This document shows positions 1 to 10,109 of a stretch of DNA of 20,022 nucleotides, piece by piece. This stretch comes from Conidiobolus coronatus NRRL 28638. Taxonomy: Eukaryota; Entomophthoromycota; Entomophthoromycetes; Entomophthorales; Conidiobolaceae. A program made the translations under genes and the position numbers. Numbering within the stretch: the first letter of the stretch is position 1; each line of letters opens with the position of its first letter. The stretch covers positions 242,352-262,373 of the forward strand of contig KQ964422.1 in the NCBI GenBank assembly GCA_001566745.1, given 5' to 3'. The notes under the pieces were generated by a model, which was not told the origin of the DNA, made no database searches, and was given only the letters and a program-made list of their open reading frames with translations.

Positions 1-443
1 CTTGCATAATATAAGTTTTGGATTCTATTCAAATATTAATCTCAAAGAAATTAACTGTATTAATAACAACCAATAAATAGCAAACTTGTGCAAAATAATT
101 CCAACAATACTCAAAATTAAAATATATTAACATCCAATTTACATTATGGTGAATATACAGGACAAATTATTAAATAAAATTTAATAAATCCAATAATAGA
201 AACTTTGATATTTTTGGCATTTAATATAAAAACTTTAGAAGTAGTTTGTTCGGATAAATGGAAATTAAATAGGAATCAACACTGGATCCCTGAGGTAAAC
301 TCATGGCTAATGACTTATATTGAATTGGATTAAACATAATTGCTATTATAATAAATGTCATTCTTTAGATTTTAATATATATGATGAAATATAAACTCTA
401 TATAGTTCGCTTATAGTATGTAATATATGAGTATATAAATCTA

Positions 444-463
444 ACTAATATTGAAATATTAGT
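444..463. repeat. 9-bp inverted repeat with 2-nt centre
   Basis: ACTAATATT (444-452) and AATATTAGT (455-463) are perfect reverse complements separated by GA. This makes a near-palindrome about 615 bp upstream of the peptidase start. It could be a dimeric protein-binding site or chance in AT-rich DNA; nothing here decides. Confidence 0.5.
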
Positions 464-970
464 ATAAAAATATAATTTTGAATTGTCAATGACCATTTGA
501 TAATAATCACAATTTTTTTGCAGACGCTAATAATTCTATGTACACACATACTAAAACATGTTTGGTTGGAGTTATTTCAAACTAATTAAGAGAATATGTA
601 GCAAATCCAACGAAAATTAAGTTTTTAAAAGTTTATAAACGATAAAACTGATATTCTATGAACTTGGTTAAAATATATATAATTAGCAATTTATCAAATT
701 CTTAACAAGTTTAATGATGATTGAACTCATTGAACGATTGAATACTTAAATTAAACCCATCTTTTGGCATGCTGTAAAATCCACGATTACTTCATAATTT
801 ATAAAAACCTATATTATTACGCTTTTAAGTAATAATCTAGTATGTAATAACCTACGGACTGATTATTTTGAAACTTAGTCTAAATATTAATAAATGTCAC
901 GATCTCCACTATAGTTTTAGCTCAAAAATATATTTCTTAGAAGATATTATATTGCTTTATTTTGCAATAT

Positions 971-994
971 AGAAGCTTAGAAGCTTAGAAGCTT
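971..994 (+). repeat. three tandem copies of AGAAGCTT
   Basis: The octamer AGAAGCTT occurs three times head to tail (971-978, 979-986, 987-994). The array ends 22 bp before the TATA-like box and 85 bp before the ATG of the M28 peptidase. Its position suggests an upstream activating element for that gene, but this is inference. A small replication-slippage array is the alternative. Confidence 0.55.
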
Positions 995-1016
995 ATAACA
1001 TTAAACACCATATTCG

Positions 1017-1026
1017 TATATAAATA
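1017..1026 (+). promoter_or_regulatory. TATA-like box of the M28 peptidase gene
   Basis: TATATAAATA lies 53 bp before the ATG at 1080, a plausible TATA spacing for a fungal gene. It sits just downstream of the AGAAGCTT array. TA-rich words are common in this DNA, so the call rests on position. Confidence 0.45.
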
Positions 1027-1079
1027 CTAAGTTAAAGTATAATTATTTAGATTAAAAATCTAATATTTACTTGCCTACA

Positions 1080-2177
1080 ATGAAAGTTATTAATACTTTA
1101 TCTATTTTATTTGCCTTATCTTTAGCTTCCTCAAGAAAGAGCCCTAAGGAAGAATTCTTGAATTCAAAGCGTTTTATTAGCACTAGTGAGAATGAAGAAC
1201 CAAAATGGGTAAACAGCACTGAATACACTCAACTTTTAAAAAGCCGCAAGACGTATGCTGATCTTACTCTTTGGGAAAGCAACTACAAACTGTTAAGCGA
1301 ACCTAAGAAGAGCGATTTTAATACCCCACACACCCTATCTAATGTAAATTTAACTGTTAAAGCTCAAGCTGAATTTAACATGAGCAGGGCTAAAGATTTG
1401 ATAGTTCAATTGACAAAGTTTCATACAAGATTCTTTTTAAGTGAAAGTGGTATCCAAGCTGGTGATTTCATGAAGAAGCATCTTGAATCTGCAATTAAAG
1501 GATACAGTGGAAAAGTTGAAATTGAAACTGTAAAGCATATTTGGGACCAACCAAGCTTCATTGTTAGATTTAAGGGGACGAAGAATCCTAAGCAAATAGT
1601 TATTGCAGGTGCTCATTATGATTCTATTAATATGGAAGATCCTTTTGAAGGACGCTCACCTGGAGCAGATGACAATGGCAGTGGTATAGCATCTCTAGTT
1701 GAAATGATTAAAGCATTGATTAAAATTCAACACAAGCCTAAGAGAACTATTGAATTTCACTTTTATTCTGCAGAAGAAGTTGGTCTACTAGGATCCTTAG
1801 ATATTGCATTCAGATATGCATTGAAATTTAAACAAGTTGTATCAATGCTCTCACTTGATATGGTAGGCTATAAACCAGACGAAAACGGAAATATTTATAT
1901 TGCAAATAACTTTGTAGACCAAAAATTATCAGCCTTGTTAAAACTTTGTTATGAAAAGTATACCAAGTACACTCTTGATCTAGCTGAATGTGACTTTCCT
2001 TGCTCTGATCACGTAGCATGGAACTTGGCTGGATATAACTCTGTTTACCCTTCTGAGAAAGTTGAGTCCAAAGGTTACCACTCTGAAAATGATTTTATCG
2101 AAAACGTTAATTTTGAAGCTTTACTCGAGTCTGCTAAATCTACACTCGGATTCTTAATTGAAACTAGTGAAGCATAG
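1080..2177 (+). CDS. secreted M28-family zinc aminopeptidase (leucine aminopeptidase-like)
   Basis: The predicted 365-residue protein resembles fungal secreted leucine aminopeptidases and Vibrio aminopeptidase (MEROPS M28), which remove N-terminal residues using two zinc ions. The first ATG in the frame is at 1080; the frame is open slightly upstream but has no earlier ATG. Residues 1-18 (MKVINTLSILFALSLASS) form a signal peptide and about 20-85 a likely pro-region. All expected metal and catalytic residues are visible: H179 (GAHYDS), D197 (GADDNGSG), E232 catalytic and E233 zinc (SAEEVG), D260 (LDMVGY) and H334 (GYHSEND). Cys304 and Cys308 (CDFPCSDH) match the disulfide near the active site in the family. 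Possible N-glycosylation sites are at N45, N90 and N100. Unlike its neighbours the gene has no intron. Specificity for leucine is assumed from the family. Confidence 0.93.
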   Translation: MKVINTLSILFALSLASSRKSPKEEFLNSKRFISTSENEEPKWVNSTEYTQLLKSRKTYADLTLWESNYKLLSEPKKSDFNTPHTLSNVNLTVKAQAEFNMSRAKDLIVQLTKFHTRFFLSESGIQAGDFMKKHLESAIKGYSGKVEIETVKHIWDQPSFIVRFKGTKNPKQIVIAGAHYDSINMEDPFEGRSPGADDNGSGIASLVEMIKALIKIQHKPKRTIEFHFYSAEEVGLLGSLDIAFRYALKFKQVVSMLSLDMVGYKPDENGNIYIANNFVDQKLSALLKLCYEKYTKYTLDLAECDFPCSDHVAWNLAGYNSVYPSEKVESKGYHSENDFIENVNFEALLESAKSTLGFLIETSEA

Positions 2178-2270
2178 TTTTTTCATATAATTTACCACAT
2201 ATAATAATTAATTTAAATATTAATTTTTATTTTCTAGTTTTAATCAGCATATAAATGCTTCAATTCAAAT

Positions 2271-2276
2271 AATAAA
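2271..2276 (+). terminator. AATAAA poly(A) signal after the M28 peptidase
   Basis: Canonical AATAAA lies 94 nt downstream of the TAG stop. It is the first exact match after the gene. AT-rich DNA yields this hexamer by chance, so use is not certain. Confidence 0.4.
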
Positions 2277-2908
2277 TATTTATATATTATAATTAACTCA
2301 ATATATTGTGATATGTATTCTTATAAACTAATTGTAAAAATTTAATGCTACATAGCTTTTTAATTTTTCAAATTCTAGTTAACGTTGCCAACTTTTAGAT
2401 ATTTCTATGACTTTATATACTCTTAATAGTAAAACTACTGTATTAATAAAACCTTGCAATATAGAGTTTCAAATAGAGATAAATTCTATGATAAGGTATA
2501 AAAAGAATGTAATTGAAAGTTTAGTTTATTTAAGAACATAATGATTGAAGCAATCTTTGACAAAGTGGTATATTTACTAATAACTCTAAAGGATACTAAT
2601 TTTTGTGTATGTTATGATTTTATATAAAATAATGCTAATACTGATAATCTTGTTACACAGGTGGTACTAAGGCTTTTAAATACTGGGATTGATAGTAACA
2701 GAGTATTTATAAGGTACACAATAATGTTTTCGTAGCAAGCTTAAGTATTGGAATTTATTTTAACTTTATAAGTCAAATGGTTCTATAGTATTATTAAATG
2801 AATCTAAGTTGCACTGTAACCAGTTTAAAGCTATTGTTAAGCCTTTTAAAACCTCAAAATAAAATTTTTATATTAGAATATCTAATTGAGCTTTAAAATT
2901 AGAGATTA

Positions 2909-3043
2909 AGAGGGCTTGCGGCTCATTATAAAAATTCTGTGGGTTAAATAATTGAACCCTCTGTATTTGTATTTGTGTTATATAATGTGGCGGGTGGTAT
3001 TTCTAACTTATATACTAGTTAGAGGGTTATATATAGCCACATT
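2909..3043. repeat. two adjacent potential stem-loops in a less AT-rich patch
   Basis: AGAGGG (2909-2914) can pair with CCCTCT (2957-2962), enclosing a smaller GGGTT/AACCC pair (2941-2945 with 2955-2959; the two pairings are mutually exclusive at the CCC). About 20 nt later AATGTGGC (2984-2991) pairs perfectly with GCCACATT (3036-3043). That stem encloses a second perfect hairpin, TCTAACT (3002-3008) with AGTTAGA (3017-3023), loop of 8. This is the most structured piece of the gap. It may be a non-coding RNA or an old repeat; no family was recognised. Confidence 0.35.
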
Positions 3044-4892
3044 TGCAAGTTTATACTACAGATTTAAGTAATATATCTCGTATTTATTTTGATAAAAAAA
3101 CTATTTGAGTGAGATCTGAATTCCAGTATTAACGCAGTATCAATCAAAATAAAATTATTTTGCTTGTCAAGTAATTAAACTAGATGCACTTATTAATTAG
3201 AAACTGGTAATTTGCTTAAACTTTGTTAAATCTTTTAAACTATACCTAATATGAATTTTGTAGCACCTTCGAGCCGCCTTTTGTGAGTAACTTAGCTGTT
3301 GCTATAAATTAAATTTTACTATTTGATAAATTTGAATTTTCAAATATCAAATAGTTTTCTATATGCAATTTTGTACTTTTCCCCCATTGTATATCTACAG
3401 CGCTAATGAAAATACCTATTCCATGTACATTCCATAATTACATATGATTTACATAATTCACTTATTCGCAAATGATTAGCATATTAATCAAAACTGATTT
3501 TAATCATAAATAACTAAGCGAAATGCAAAAGCAGGATATCTCGAACATCAAAGACTGCAAAAAACAAAATCTCTAGCCGATCTCAAATCATAAACAGATA
3601 TTACTATTAATATATTATGCATGCGTTATAGTTTACAAACTTTACAAAATACAAACTAAGCATATACTTTTGCTAATTTAATAAAACAGCATTATCTTAT
3701 AATTTGGTACAGGTTTGTGTTTGTTTAGCCTATAGTTAACTTAATAAGATTAAGTTTGCTACCACTGTTTTTGAATTAACATTATATAACAAGTATTGAA
3801 GGCAAACTAGTTAAATTTGAAGCCGTTTTATACGGATTTTCTCATTAAATATGTTAATTAACAGTAGCAAAGTTATTAGTCCTTAATTAAACAAATTTAA
3901 GCCAATAAGGATAATCTTCAAATATAGGGAGTACTATACCATTAAAGATGCAATAAAAATAATACTCAATTCTCTTTAACTTCAAACGACATTTAAGGAG
4001 CAAGTATTATATTTTTTATTTACTAGGCACAGCTAATTATTTCATTGTTTAATTTGCAAGATGATTATTTGATTATCATAATAGTTTACAGACTAAGCTA
4101 CCAAATTTAGATAGTTTTAATTTATTTTATTGCATGTTAAATTGTTAACTTATAGTCTAAGGATGATTGTTTATTATAGAGCAAATATTTGTCTTGTAAC
4201 TTAAAAGCTTTGCAAAGAATACGTCATTGATTTTGTTATTGAAAACAATACTATAGCTCGACGTTATTAGCAAAGGCAGACAGAATCAGTTGATTAACAG
4301 TAAAATAATGCAATTAGTATGTGTGCCAATTAATCCCAGACCACGCTAGCCAAAATCAGGTTAAAAGCCCTTTATAAATAAACTTGAACGCTAAATTCAT
4401 TCCCCTTATAATTTCTTATATTTGGTAATATATACTATTCAGTAAATTTGCGTAAAAGTTTACAAATTTTGAATTAATTTTTAATCTGGGCTTATTTTGT
4501 GCAGATTTTAATCTAGCGGTCAATTTAATTAATTTGAAACCAAATTTGGGCACTGTACAGCTTTAATAGATAAAAGATATTAGCTGTTTTGGTTAGTTGA
4601 TTGATAAACGATATTAATATGAAAGGCCAAGCTTAAGCTATATCTAACTCGACCAATAATTTTTGTAAATGTAAAATGAAATTGGTAAGTTTGAATTTCG
4701 ATGTGAGAATTACTCCTTACATTCCAATTAATTGAATCTCATAAATAATGCAATTGGTTGAAAAGAGAATTGAATTAATCATCTGGATACAATTGTTGTT
4801 TACTTTTAATCTCTCACACTCTTATTTTAATAGACACCTCACTTTAAACTAGACAAATTCCACTAGACATAAAAATTCAATCCTTTTAACTA

Positions 4893-6612
4893 ATGATGAA
4901 AGATCGCCCATCACCCATTATATCTCGGTCTAAAAGTATTCAGTCCGAGTTAAATAGAGTTGCTCACTCCTTTCGCTCAAGGAAAAACACTCAAGAAGAC
5001 ATTCCACCACCAAAACTAAAATCACCTTTGTAATTATCACACCTTTTCAAATCAATCACTTATTAATGTTCATTTTATAGAAAATTGGAAGAAACAGAAG
5101 CTGTCTCTTTGTCTTCACTTAGAGCAATGGAGGAATTGCTCACGGTGCCTAGCCCTACTAACACTTTAACTTTTAAAAATTCAATCAACAATCTTTCCTA
5201 CTTAGATAGATCTAATGAACTAATCCCGAGATACTTTCCCTCGCCAAGTATGCAAAATTGGGATGTACATAGACGAGGACCTTCTGCTCCAAGCGGTGGA
5301 TTTCAATCATATTCACTCCACAGCACACCTGACTTGACAAATTTGAGCTCACATAACTCCGATAGCAAGTTAAATAGTACAGTTTCTGAACTTTCTTTAC
5401 CAAAGGATATACTAGAGGAAAAAATTAGAACCCGCTCTTTTACAAACAAATCTTATTCTTACGACGATTTGGTTAATTCTCAAGGCCAAAATATTCCACC
5501 TTCTTTACCCGCTCCAGCACCAGCTATGTATTGGAGTGTTGTGCCCTCTAGAGGACAATACCCCACCAAACCTTTACGCGCGCATAGCGCCGAACTTGTT
5601 GGAGATTTAATGTATGTTTTCGGCGGCTGTAATAGCAAAGGGTGCTTTAATGATCTCTTTATTTTTGATACTGGTAAGACTCTATTCAGCTTTATAAAAA
5701 TAAGACCTATACTAACACAACTATAGATACTATGTACTGGCGCAAACCTATTGTTTCAGGAACTCCACCTTTACCAAGCCGTGCACACTCTTCAACGCTT
5801 ATAGACGACAAAATATATATATTCGGAGGTGGTAATGGAGATCAGTACTACAACTCCCTTCATGTTTTTGACACTGGTAAATATTTATAATATCTAACAC
5901 ACTTGATTATTTATTAATATATCCTTATCTAGTTACATTAAGATGGAGCACTCCACATACACTAGGCGATATACCTTGCCCTAGGAGAGCACACTCTGCT
6001 TGTGCTTACAAGGGTAATCTGTATATTTTTGGCGGAGGTGATGGTATGCGTGCTTTAAATGATGTTTACCAACTAGATATTAGCGATCCATTACACTTAA
6101 CATGGAAAAAACTTGAGCCAGAAGGTGACCTTCCAGTAGCTAGAGGATACCACACTAGCAACTTAGTTGGAAACCAATGGATTGTGTACGGTGGATCCGA
6201 TGGCGCTGACTGCTTTAACGATATTCATATTTTAGATTTAGAGTCATTACGATGGGTTGAAGTCAACGTACCTAGTCCCCAGGCTCGCCTTTCTCATACA
6301 GCTACTTTAGTTGGACCCTTCTTTTTCGTTGTAGGTGGCCGTGACGAGAAAGAATATACCAATCATCTTTTAATTCTTAATTTGGCTACAATGAAGTGGG
6401 AACAAAGAAAGACATGTGGTGCTAAACTCAGTCCTAGAGGCTACCATACAACTATTTTACATGACTCCAGGCTGTACGTATTTGGTGGTTATGATGGTAA
6501 AAAATACTTTAATCACGTGTATATTTTGGATTTAAGTGCATCAGCATACCTTCCCAAGATGAATAACTTTGAATTAAGAACTGTTCCTATGGCTCAATCA
6601 CACACGATATAG
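4893..6612 (+). CDS. six-kelch-repeat (galactose oxidase-like propeller) protein with disordered N-terminus
   Basis: Four exons (4893-5029, 5081-5673, 5727-5876, 5933-6612) give 519 residues. ATGATG at 4893 follows an in-frame TAA (4887-4889). Introns are 51, 53 and 56 bp; the last two carry CTAAC branch sites. Residues 1 to about 190 are Ser/Pro/Asn-rich and look disordered. From about 195 six kelch blades follow, each with the double-glycine turn (VFGG, IFGG, IFGG, VYGG, VVGG, VFGG) and the downstream aromatic/Trp position. Kelch propellers are protein-interaction scaffolds. The closest relatives I can recall are conserved fungal cytoplasmic kelch proteins of the Tea1/Kel1/RABEPK type, but there is no coiled-coil C-terminus as in Tea1 and no BTB or other catalytic domain. 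Partner and function are unknown. The gene is isolated by gaps of 2.7 and 1.6 kb. Confidence 0.9.
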
Positions 6613-8180
6613 TTATAACTCTTAAATTCCGCCTTTTTATCTATACTTATTTGACTGGGTATGATCCTCAGTGATATTTTTGGACCAAATCACTTCTAAA
6701 TAATCAACCAACTTTGATCCATCGAATTAACTATTTTAATTTTATTAAGCCACGCGATATGAATTTTATTTTTAAATTAATCATACAAAATTATTATATT
6801 GAAAGTTTTGTAATTTTAATCATTATATTGATTTTTATTGAATAAAAAATATAATATTATATGACTAACAGTAAGTAATTTATTCGATAATTTATTACCT
6901 ACATATTAATCCACTAATTAGTTTCATAACAGCACAGATACAAAGCCATGTTTTTGTACATTTTACAACTTTTTCCTTTGCATTCAAACTGATTAGCCAA
7001 TTAAATCTGCTACTTTCATTAATAGAATTCTGTATTTTAACATTTCTCTTTTTATAAAAGCATTTGGTCTTGTGATTAATATAACACATATTAACATTTA
7101 ATAAGGCAATCATCCAAAAAAGATTTAAATTTATTTGGCAATCTGATTAATAGTAATGATTCCTTGCTATCAAGGTAGAACTATTTATTTTTACATTTAG
7201 AATTGATAATGTTTGATATGAAACGATTATAAGCAAGCTTAAAAATAAAACCATATGCCAATTTATAAATATTTAACCTTAAACAGTGCTTAAGATTAAA
7301 ATAAGCTCGCATTTGATAACTACTGAAATATACTCTAGCTGCTATGATATTTGGGTTAGATTTTTGGAAAAACTCTAGATAAAATATATTTTAAAGATAT
7401 ATTCTTGATATATTTGTTATCTGATTATTTTATTAATTATATCTTAATAAAAAGCTGGTTGAAATATGAAGAAAATATTCAATGTTGGCATATTAGCATT
7501 TATCTTAAATCAGTAATAAAAGTTAGGATAATGTACATTGCAAAAGATAAATCAAGGGTATAGGGTGATCTAAAGTAATATTTATCATAGTCCACATATT
7601 ATATTGAATAGCAAGAGTCTTATGTTATATAATTATCATTTATTCTAGTAAACTCCTATAACATCAATATAACTACCCGAATAATGAAACAACAGAATTT
7701 CTTAGATATTAGATTTAAAAAGTGAAAGCTGGCAATTAATTTTAACTTGAATATAAAGAAATAGGACAATTTATTAACCACATTTTTGTTCTTAGTCTAT
7801 AATACATATTTATTATAAATACTCAGTTTTTAAAATTGCTCCCTTTAATTTATAAAAATAAATGTATTATAAATATAAGCAACTAAGTTATAACGAGATA
7901 CTTTATTAACCAATGAAATTCTTAAATGCTTATTTTAAATTTTAAACAATGAATGGTGATTGGATGAGATTTTTAGTGATGTGATGAAATTTATCATTTA
8001 ATGAAAGAGTTTTTAATTATTTTAAAATATCTTTTTTTAACTTGTAATAATCAATAATAACTATTTTTAATAAGATAGCTATATATGATAAATTAATATA
8101 GCTACTTTACATAATATAATAATATATTTTAGCCAATTTTCAACAACATAATTTAAATTATACAAAATATTATTTACACA
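6613..8180. other. 1.6-kb gap without recognisable genes
   Basis: An AATAAA for the kelch gene lies at 6841-6846. The only frame of any size is a 72-codon minus-strand ORF at 6895-7113, which has no recognisable similarity or signal peptide and is treated as chance. The stretch 7955-8000 is rich in GATG/GTGATG words without a clear unit. Nothing else is recognised. Confidence 0.55.
6841..6846 (+). terminator. AATAAA poly(A) signal after the kelch gene
   Basis: AATAAA lies about 230 nt beyond the TAG stop and is the first exact match after it. If used, the 3' UTR is longer than those of the downstream genes. Confidence 0.3.
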
Positions 8181-9608
8181 ATGGGTAAGGGCGAATTTTT
8201 ATAAAATTTTTGAGGAGCTTTAACTGATAAAATTTAGAATCTGATGATGGGTTTGTATTTACACGGGCACGTAAACGCGTAATTGAAAAAGTGAATGACA
8301 GGTCAACTGCAAAACAAACTTTACCTACTCCACCTTCTATAGAATCTAGATCTAATAAGACTCAACAAAAAAGAGCTCGTGTTGAAACCAGCCGCAGTTC
8401 TTCTAAGGATGGTGCTAATGTTAAATTAATTTCTAAAGAATCTAGATCTGATCTTATTCAAATTAATTCAAATTCTCAAGTATTTATATATACTTCTTTA
8501 GATTATATTTTGCTAAATTTATTTTAAAATAGAACCCTTCAAACACATTATCTAACAGAGAAAAACAAATTCAGAACCTTAGCAGTATTGAAATACCGAA
8601 AATGGTATACTATTTATACAACGCGATAAAATTATTAATATTAATCAAATATTTATAGGAAAGCGATACTAAAACAAGTGACAGCTCTCGTAGACGTTCC
8701 AGTGTAGGAAATCGCAGAAATTCTCTTGGGCTTCGTGCATCTCGTCGCTCAGTTTTTGGATATGGTGAAATGGGATATCCGCATCAAAATATAAGTGAAA
8801 CTGATTTCTATAAACATATTTCTGCAGAAATGCCAGAGCCATCCAGAATGAGAATTCTATTAAGCTGGCTTCTACAGCGCTGTATTGAATTTCAAGTTAG
8901 TACACAAAAGGAAGAGCTTGAAGTTTCTAAAAAGATTCAAAAAATTGCACTAGAAGCCTTAAATAAGCACGAAGTCGATACTTTCTGGCTTAGAAGGCCC
9001 TCGTTTCCAGGTGAAGAAGATAGACCATATAATTTAAATCCTCAAAATGAAGAAAATATAATTAAAAAGAGACAGCTCCAAGCTGCCAATGCGAAGTAAG
9101 TTAACTTATAGCCATATAAATTTACTTTTTAACTAAAAACGATAATAGGCTGAAAAAAGAAATTCAAATGTGGAAGAGTGCAACTAGCTTTCAAAACACA
9201 CGCCATGCTGCTTGTCTAGATTCCATCCGTGGTGCTCCTGATCTTCCTCGTCCTTCTCTTGACGAATTGTTCACTGGTGAAGAACTTGATGTTATTAAAA
9301 CAGAAAAGCCTAGATCAGAAGACAAAGAAATTCATGAGTTATTGGAATCAGTATCCAAAGGAATAACAGAGCTTGAATCAAACTTCCATCAAATTTCAAA
9401 TTCTACAGAAAGATTAGATAATGAAATTTCCACTCAACTTAAAGAAACATATGACTTTCAAGAATCTTTTCTACACCCTAAAATCGCAAAACTTGACCCA
9501 ATTAAACTTGCTCTTAGCATTACAAGATTTAAAGATAAGCATAAGGATGAAGAGGAGCCTCAACGCGAAGAACTTAGGTATGGGCATTCTTTTTACTCAA
9601 AACGCTAA
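8181..9608 (+). CDS. DSN1: kinetochore protein Dsn1/Mis13 (MIS12/MIND complex subunit)
   Basis: Five exons (8181-8184, 8238-8479, 8533-8604, 8659-9095, 9149-9608) encode 404 residues, with introns of 53-54 bp. The first coding exon holds only ATG plus one base; joining at 8238 restores the frame (MESDDGFVF). Dsn1 is a subunit of the four-protein MIND complex that links inner kinetochore CENP-C/CENP-U proteins to Ndc80. The Mis13 domain begins near residue 147 (PHQNIS, then DFYKHI and MPEPSRMR), followed by helical, coiled-coil-like sequence to about residue 350. Before it lies a basic patch with RRRSS (117-121) and SRRS (134-137), matching Aurora B/Ipl1 sites that relieve autoinhibition of CENP-C binding in other species. 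The C-terminus is uncertain: a GTATGG word at 9578 could be a donor, but the continuous frame to 9608 is simplest. Confidence 0.85.
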
Positions 9609-10109
9609 ATATTATACAGAACTTTCTATCTACTCACACACTACTAACTTTATTAAACCCAATGCTTTTTCACCAATTATATATTTTTAACTTTTAATCA
9701 AGTACTTAACTGCAAACTAAACCTTTTTAAATTTCAAAATACTATTGATAGCCATTTTTAAATCACAGTGCTAGTCATTTATGCTTTAATTTCACATTTT
9801 AGTTTTTTATAAAAAATATTGTATATTCCATCACATTCTAACCAATTGCTTATATTTGAATATATGGTGCTCTATAAAAAATTGCTTAATTTTACTGATA
9901 ATAACAATCATTGTTTTATTTAATATATCAGATTTAAATAATACTTTTTTAATTTTTAGATTAAAAATGCTGAGTTATGATGATTATTGGCTATTACTAA
10001 ATTTCCCATAAACAGTGAGGTACTAAAATTATGATAAGAGTTAAATTGATGATATCTTATCTATAGATTCATAATTCGATTTCTCAAAGTATAAAAAGTA
10101 AAAATAAAA
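9609..10109. other. intergenic region between DSN1 and the NDUFAF6-like gene
   Basis: This 501-bp AT-rich stretch has no supported gene. It holds an 8-bp hairpin (TTTTTAAT 9946-9953 with ATTAAAAA 9960-9967, loop 6), and TATAAAAA at 10090 close to the next start codon. It presumably contains the 3' end of DSN1 and the promoter of the next gene, which point the same way. Confidence 0.5.

Larger units (their letters stand above)
1..1079. other. AT-rich intergenic region upstream of the M28 peptidase
   Basis: No open frame of note and no RNA gene is recognisable on either strand. Visible details are a 9-bp near-palindrome (444-463), a triple 8-bp tandem repeat (971-994) and a TATA-like box (1017-1026) just before the peptidase gene. 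The rest is AT-rich sequence with no recognised feature. Confidence 0.6.
2178..4892. other. 2.7-kb gap without recognisable genes
   Basis: No frame longer than about 60 codons and no exon chain resembling a known protein was found on either strand. Base composition is similar to the other gaps except for a slightly less AT-rich, hairpin-forming patch at about 2909-3043. A poly(A) signal for the peptidase lies at 2271. No tRNA, transposon terminal repeat or rRNA piece was recognised. A lineage-specific gene of very short exons or a non-coding RNA cannot be excluded by eye. Confidence 0.5.

Noticed and set aside
707-876. Possible box C/D snoRNA: ATGATGA at 714, CTGA at 859, and AAGTTT/AAACTT flanks
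   Set aside because: The D box lies 8 nt inside the would-be stem, no internal C'/D' boxes were seen, and such words are common in AT-rich DNA.
1828-2019. Minus-strand ORF inside the M28 peptidase gene
   Set aside because: Antisense shadow of a conserved coding region containing catalytic residues.
3265-3290. TTCGAGCC words resembling a tRNA B box
   Set aside because: No pairing T-stem, acceptor stem, anticodon arm or A box could be found around it.
6895-7113. 72-codon minus-strand ORF with a true ATG and several cysteines
   Set aside because: No signal peptide, no recognisable domain, no flanking splice sites that extend it, and its composition looks like translated AT-rich spacer.
9578-9621. 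A possible last intron in DSN1 (GTATGG donor, ACAG acceptor)
   Set aside because: At 44 bp it would be the shortest intron in the window, and the added tail is only about nine residues; the uninterrupted frame ending at 9608 is simpler.
9421-9690. 89-codon plus-strand ORF overlapping the end of DSN1
   Set aside because: It is the second frame of the last DSN1 exon running into the spacer; no family resemblance.
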